A stretch of 47,964 nt of DNA, taken from a virus. Both the position numbers and the translations under genes were made by a program. The stretch lies in the IMG/VR virus record IMGVR_UViG_3300015262_000006, positions 1 through 47,964 of that record, one strand, 5' to 3'. Shown one piece after another: positions 44,890 through 47,964 of the stretch. The notes below the pieces were generated by a model. The model did not search any database and had not been told where the DNA came from. It saw nothing but the letters and a program-made list of their open reading frames with translations. Position 1 is the first letter of the stretch; each line of letters begins with the position of its first letter.

Positions 44890-44903
44890 GTTCTTCGGAG
44901 AAT
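44890..44903. promoter_or_regulatory. Dispersed palindromic operator, site 6
   Basis: The sequence GTTCTTCGGAGAAT has two changes that spoil the perfect symmetry. It lies in the 39-base gap upstream of the NinX-like gene. Confidence 0.55.
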
Positions 44904-44905
44904 AG

Positions 44906-45382
44906 TTATACCTTGCGGTAGCCTGCGTCGTAGATTGCCAATGTAGGATCGATTCCTTTGAGATTTGCACGAACGATAATATCGTTTAGTGTCGATATTT
45001 CTTTCTGACGCTCTTCCGCCGCGATCTGCTCTGGTGTGCGAAGTGGACGAATCCTTGGGCCTATCGATGCAGTGATATTGTTGCAATCTACCCAGCAGAC
45101 AGCCTGATTTTCTTTATGCGCAATGATTTCGCAGCATACCCACTCATCACTTCCACCAACAAGCATGCATTCGCATACCGTCCCAACAGGCGGCAGGCCT
45201 TCGCCGGTCCACTTTGTCTTGAAAACCTCGCGGACACCAAATGTCCATGTTGTTTTACCATCGAAATTGCACCCGCGCTCATCAATGGCAAGAGAGATGC
45301 CATGGAAGTCAATAACCGTCTGGTCATTGAATGCTGTTTCTAGGATCCGTGCGTGCTCTTTGTCTCTGATCGTAATTTTCAT
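44906..45382 (-). CDS. Modular hypothetical protein B
   Basis: The 158-residue protein shares its second half with the product of 31380-31907: GLPPVGTVCECMLVGGSDEW, then RPLRTPEQIAAEERQKEIST and IYDAGYRKV. Its first half (ITIRDKEHARILETAFNDQT) is unique. Strong promoter 45410-45437 drives it. Function unknown. Confidence 0.7.
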   Translation of the reverse strand: MKITIRDKEHARILETAFNDQTVIDFHGISLAIDERGCNFDGKTTWTFGVREVFKTKWTGEGLPPVGTVCECMLVGGSDEWVCCEIIAHKENQAVCWVDCNNITASIGPRIRPLRTPEQIAAEERQKEISTLNDIIVRANLKGIDPTLAIYDAGYRKV

Positions 45383-45409
45383 CTTCCCGCCCTCCGTAAA
45401 TGTCTGCTG

Positions 45410-45437
45410 ATTATGGCTTAGCCTAAGCGTATGTCAA
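45410..45437 (-). promoter_or_regulatory. Near-consensus promoter with palindromic spacer
   Basis: On the minus strand TTGACA (45437-45432) and CATAAT (45415-45410) are separated by 16 bases. The spacer contains the 13-base palindrome GCTTAGCCTAAGC (45416-45428), placed where a repressor would block RNA polymerase. Confidence 0.75.
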
Positions 45438-45778
45438 TACAAAATATGCATTACTTTCACGTCGGATAGCTCGGCAATTCTGGTCATGTCTCGCGTACCT
45501 GATCCGCCTGGAAACGCAATCACTCCATCAGGCTCTAAGGCGAGCATGGCAGCGTTTCGTTTTGGTCCGGCACCATTTCCATAGACCTTCCAGTTAGCAA
45601 TCGCCGTAAACACCTGAATGCCCTTCTCTAGCGCCCATTCCCTAGCAAGCCGATCAGCCCCATTAGCGCCACCCTCGATAATCGCGTGGATCGTGCATTT
45701 CTTGTGTACGCCGTCGAGCACCTGGTGGAGTCGTGCTTTGTCTGCGTAGTCACGTCCGCCGCATACGATGAATTTCAT
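45434..45778 (-). CDS. SLOG-family protein (DUF2493)
   Basis: The 114-residue protein begins MKFIVCGGRDYADKARLHQV and contains IIEGGANGADRLAREWALE and a late GVIAFPGGSGTRDM. These match the DUF2493 branch of the SLOG/DprA-like Rossmann superfamily, which binds nucleotide-derived ligands. Phage copies are common and their function is unknown. It overlaps the RusA gene by four bases. Confidence 0.85.
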   Translation of the reverse strand: MKFIVCGGRDYADKARLHQVLDGVHKKCTIHAIIEGGANGADRLAREWALEKGIQVFTAIANWKVYGNGAGPKRNAAMLALEPDGVIAFPGGSGTRDMTRIAELSDVKVMHILY

Positions 45779-46131
45779 TGCTGAGACTCCGAAATATGCA
45801 CGACAACCTTGCCTCCTGGAACCTTTTGCCTACGGATAACCCTTAGATCGTCTATAAGCTCGTCGTCGGCCCAAAACCCCGCTTTGGTTATGGAGTCCTG
45901 CAATGCCTTGAGAACGCCGTCCAGATCGCGTTTGCGGAGGTCTGGCGGGTAAACGTCCACGACCATGCAGATACGGAAGTCGATTGGCTCTACAGTTCCG
46001 ATGATCTTGGCTACGTCAACTGCGTACTTCCTGCCCTTAGCGCTGATCATAGTCCGTCCTGATCCGCCAATGGTCACGTTACGGTAGTAGGTGTTGTTAG
46101 TCGGCGGGTATGGCAGCTCAAGCACGATCAA
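45775..46131 (-). CDS. rusA: RusA-family Holliday junction resolvase
   Basis: The product contains LELPYPPTNNTYYRNVTIGG, SAKGRKYAVDVAKIIG, RKRDLDGVLKALQDSITKAG and FWADDELIDDLRVIRR. These give the RusA pattern with the acidic metal-binding residues in RDLDG and DDELIDD. It cuts branched DNA as a dimer. Start choice: TTG at 46131 overlaps the previous stop (TTGA) and has GGGAG about 8 bases upstream; a GTG at 46146 would add five residues. Confidence 0.88.
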   Translation of the reverse strand: MIVLELPYPPTNNTYYRNVTIGGSGRTMISAKGRKYAVDVAKIIGTVEPIDFRICMVVDVYPPDLRKRDLDGVLKALQDSITKAGFWADDELIDDLRVIRRQKVPGGKVVVHISESQQ

Positions 46132-46415
46132 AAGGAAAACTCCCACTCGGCCACTTCACGGCGCTCGATGCGAGCGAACTCAAGTCTAGGCATTTCCTTG
46201 CGCTGATGATCAGACCATTCACGAATAGTCATTCCAGTGCAGCCACACATGTAGCCGTCGCAGCACTCCATATCATCAGGATCTTGATTGAACGCGGTCC
46301 AAGGTTCGGGCCCAAGCAGCTTCATGAACCTCTCAGCATTTTTCTCGATAGCGAACCGACGACGCTTCTTGCGGCACCCTTCACGCTGCCAGATAACGCG
46401 ATACTCGTATTTCAT
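46128..46415 (-). CDS. Hypothetical protein with Cys cluster (95 aa)
   Basis: The product begins MKYEYRVIWQREGCRKKRRR, has FAIEKNAERFMKLLG and then MECCDGYMCGCTGMTIREWS with a compact Cys cluster that could bind metal. It overlaps both neighbours by four bases and sits in the replication operon. Function unknown. Confidence 0.65.
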   Translation of the reverse strand: MKYEYRVIWQREGCRKKRRRFAIEKNAERFMKLLGPEPWTAFNQDPDDMECCDGYMCGCTGMTIREWSDHQRKEMPRLEFARIERREVAEWEFSF

Positions 46416-46666
46416 TTCTTCACCTTCAGCAATAAGTTCAGTTGGCGCCGGGTTTCGGCTTCGATGTCGGGCTTAGTCTTGAGCTCTCTCTCAGCCCACA
46501 TGCGCCCCTTGTTCGCCTTCAACCCGAAATAGATCTGGCTGGCATGGTCCCGAGCTAGCTTCCATCTCTGGAGACATTCCTCCTTGTGGTTCTCGATGCT
46601 CTCGCGTTCGGCAGTCGAAAGGATTGCCAAGTTGAGCGATCCAGCAGGTGTAGCAGATGTGGTCAT
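46412..46666 (-). CDS. Small helical hypothetical protein (84 aa)
   Basis: The product MTTSATPAGSLNLAILSTAE continues as a charged helix (ENHKEECLQRWKLARDHASQ) and IYFGLKANKGRMWAERELK. It follows the helicase gene by 12 bases. No family recognised. Confidence 0.6.
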   Translation of the reverse strand: MTTSATPAGSLNLAILSTAERESIENHKEECLQRWKLARDHASQIYFGLKANKGRMWAERELKTKPDIEAETRRQLNLLLKVKK

Positions 46667-46678
46667 GGGTTGGCTCCA

Positions 46679-47964
46679 TTAGAATTTCATTCCGCGAACT
46701 TTCTCAGCCTGCTTAGGCGTGTCCTTTTCTTCCGGAATGTATGCGCCGGCCTCAAGTGGTGCGAACCGTGCATATCGACCTTGGAACATTGCAAAGAACG
46801 TCTTTGCCTCGCTCTCGCGGGAAATAGACAGGATGATCTCAGCAATCCCCTTGCGGTCGCTATCAGGGTTGTAGACCTCATCTCGGTACACAAAGATAGC
46901 CATATCACAATCCTGCTCAATAGAACCAGAGTCACGAAGGTCAGACGGAACTGGTCGCTTGTTCGGTCGCTGTTCAAGTGCGCGGTTGAGCTGAGAAAGC
47001 AAGATAACGGGGATTTTCATCTCTTTAGCGAGCAATTTAGCCTGTCTTGATATCTCAGTAACCTTTGCCACTTGGTTTGCCTTTGGATCATCGGAGTCAA
47101 GCAAGCCAAGGTGGTCGATCATCACCATGTCGAGTCCGTGCTTGCGTTTGTGGCGTCGGCACATAGAGCGGATGCGGCGCATGGTTAGGCCGGGGCGATC
47201 GGACAGAGTCATCCTTGCGTCTTTGATTCGAGCCGCTGCAAGCGTAAGTCCTGCCGTATGAGCATCGCAAGCAGAGCCGTCCTTCATTGCATCGAGAGGA
47301 ATACTGCCCTCGGCAGCAATCAGGCGATCCATCAATTGACGGTTACTCATCTCAAGGCTGATTACTAGAACCTCCTTCTTCTCGCGTATGGCGGCGTTGC
47401 GCACAATATCCATGGCTAGAGTCGTCTTGCCCATCTTTGGCCTGCCAGCGATGATCACAAGCTGTTCTGACTGCAATCCTCCGGTGTGCTTATCGAACTC
47501 TTCCAGGCCAGTGCGAATTCCTGAGATTGAGTCTCCTTGCGCCATGCGCTTTTCTAGCAGGTCCATATGCTCAACAAGGACGTCGTAGGCTTCGACGGTT
47601 TCAGCCGTGGCCGACTCACCATCGATAGCTAAGATCTCAGACTGAGCGGCTGCAATCTTGTCTGGAGTGTCCATGGTGCTATGGGCGATCTGGTGAATCT
47701 CTTGTGCAGCGGCGATCAGGCAGCGATCAAGAGAGCGCTCACGAACGATCCGTGCGTACTGCTCTGAGTTGGCAACGCTAGGTGTGCCGTTCTGGATCTG
47801 AGCTGTGTAGGCGAAGGCTGGATCACCATTCTCCAGTGTTCCGATGTGCTCGCCGACAGTAAGGAAGTCGATGCGACGGTTAAGCGAGTTCAGCTCAATG
47901 ATAGCGGTGAACACGTCAGCATTGTCCTGCCAGTAGAAATCCTTCGCCTCAAGATCTGCCGCTA
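46679..47964 (-). CDS. dnaB: Replicative DNA helicase, DnaB type (3' part of gene)
   Basis: This covers all but the first codons of the helicase, which lie at 124-202. Walker A GRPKMGKTTLA, Walker B MVMIDHLGLL, and the later LSQLNRALEQRP and DLRDSGSIEQDCDMAIFVYR are the RecA-like helicase motifs (H1-H4) of DnaB. The N-terminal domain precedes them. As a hexameric motor it unwinds the fork for phage replication. It heads a series of replication and recombination genes (rusA, SLOG and small proteins). Confidence 0.96.
   Translation of the reverse strand, partial: AADLEAKDFYWQDNADVFTAIIELNSLNRRIDFLTVGEHIGTLENGDPAFAYTAQIQNGTPSVANSEQYARIVRERSLDRCLIAAAQEIHQIAHSTMDTPDKIAAAQSEILAIDGESATAETVEAYDVLVEHMDLLEKRMAQGDSISGIRTGLEEFDKHTGGLQSEQLVIIAGRPKMGKTTLAMDIVRNAAIREKKEVLVISLEMSNRQLMDRLIAAEGSIPLDAMKDGSACDAHTAGLTLAAARIKDARMTLSDRPGLTMRRIRSMCRRHKRKHGLDMVMIDHLGLLDSDDPKANQVAKVTEISRQAKLLAKEMKIPVILLSQLNRALEQRPNKRPVPSDLRDSGSIEQDCDMAIFVYRDEVYNPDSDRKGIAEIILSISRESEAKTFFAMFQGRYARFAPLEAGAYIPEEKDTPKQAEKVRGMKF
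47842..47964. repeat. Terminal direct repeat, right copy
   Basis: This is the second copy of the 123-base sequence at 1-123. Joining the two copies restores a 454-codon DnaB-type helicase, which supports a circular map of about 47,841 bp. Confidence 0.95.

Overview
The window is one complete tailed-phage genome with siphovirus architecture. It has a small and a large terminase, a portal, a MuF-like protein, a capsid protease, a major capsid protein, a tail terminator, a major tail protein, a tape measure, a J-like tail tip, a fibre and a tailspike. The first 123 bases (1-123) are identical to the last 123 (47842-47964), so the sequence is a closed circle of about 47,841 bp cut inside the dnaB-type helicase gene; the repeat is most likely an assembly overlap. 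I see no integrase, tRNA or CRISPR array. The host is probably a gammaproteobacterium, possibly Pseudomonas. The reasons are strong GGAGG ribosome sites, a proteobacterial-type QueE cysteine spacing, and ProQ/FinO, NinX-like, DUF1482-like and RMF-like genes. The host assignment is inference.

Layout. (a) Minus strand, 1581 down through the junction to about 36368: a long early operon with many 4-base stop/start overlaps. It runs HTH regulator, GIY-YIG protein, DUF1376 replication protein, DnaB helicase, RusA resolvase, SLOG protein, NinX-like protein, many small accessory genes, a QueE-DpdA DNA-modification pair, a metallophosphoesterase and small membrane proteins. (b) Plus strand 1708-6183: a divergent operon with an unknown protein, a ProQ/FinO RNA chaperone, a RecE-like nuclease, SSB and three HTH proteins. 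(c) Minus 7035-6155: endolysin and nested spanins. (d) Plus 7079-10070: small accessory and membrane proteins, including an HNH-AP2 endonuclease and an RMF-like protein. (e) Minus 28713-10074: head, neck, tail, fibre and tailspike genes, interrupted by two short plus-strand units that each have their own promoter and terminator. (f) Plus 28809-31131: portal and MuF, on the strand opposite to the other head genes. (g) Minus 35969-31210: holin, terminase small and large subunits, endonuclease VII, a C5-cytosine methyltransferase with a nearly full-length overlapping frame, and small proteins.

How it works together. The phage replicates with its own DnaB and DUF1376 protein, and recombines with a RecE-like nuclease, SSB, RusA and EndoVII. 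It probably protects its DNA in two ways: C5 methylation and 7-deazaguanine insertion (QueE plus DpdA, with the other pathway steps presumably from the host). It lyses with a holin, a cytoplasmic lysozyme and Rz/Rz1. A 14-bp palindrome, GTTCTCCGGAGAAC, occurs six times around the genome. One copy overlaps the promoter of the HTH regulator and one abuts a strong promoter after terL, which suggests a dispersed operator network. That network, the dual-coding methyltransferase locus, and the short plus-strand units inside the late operon are the most novel-looking parts.
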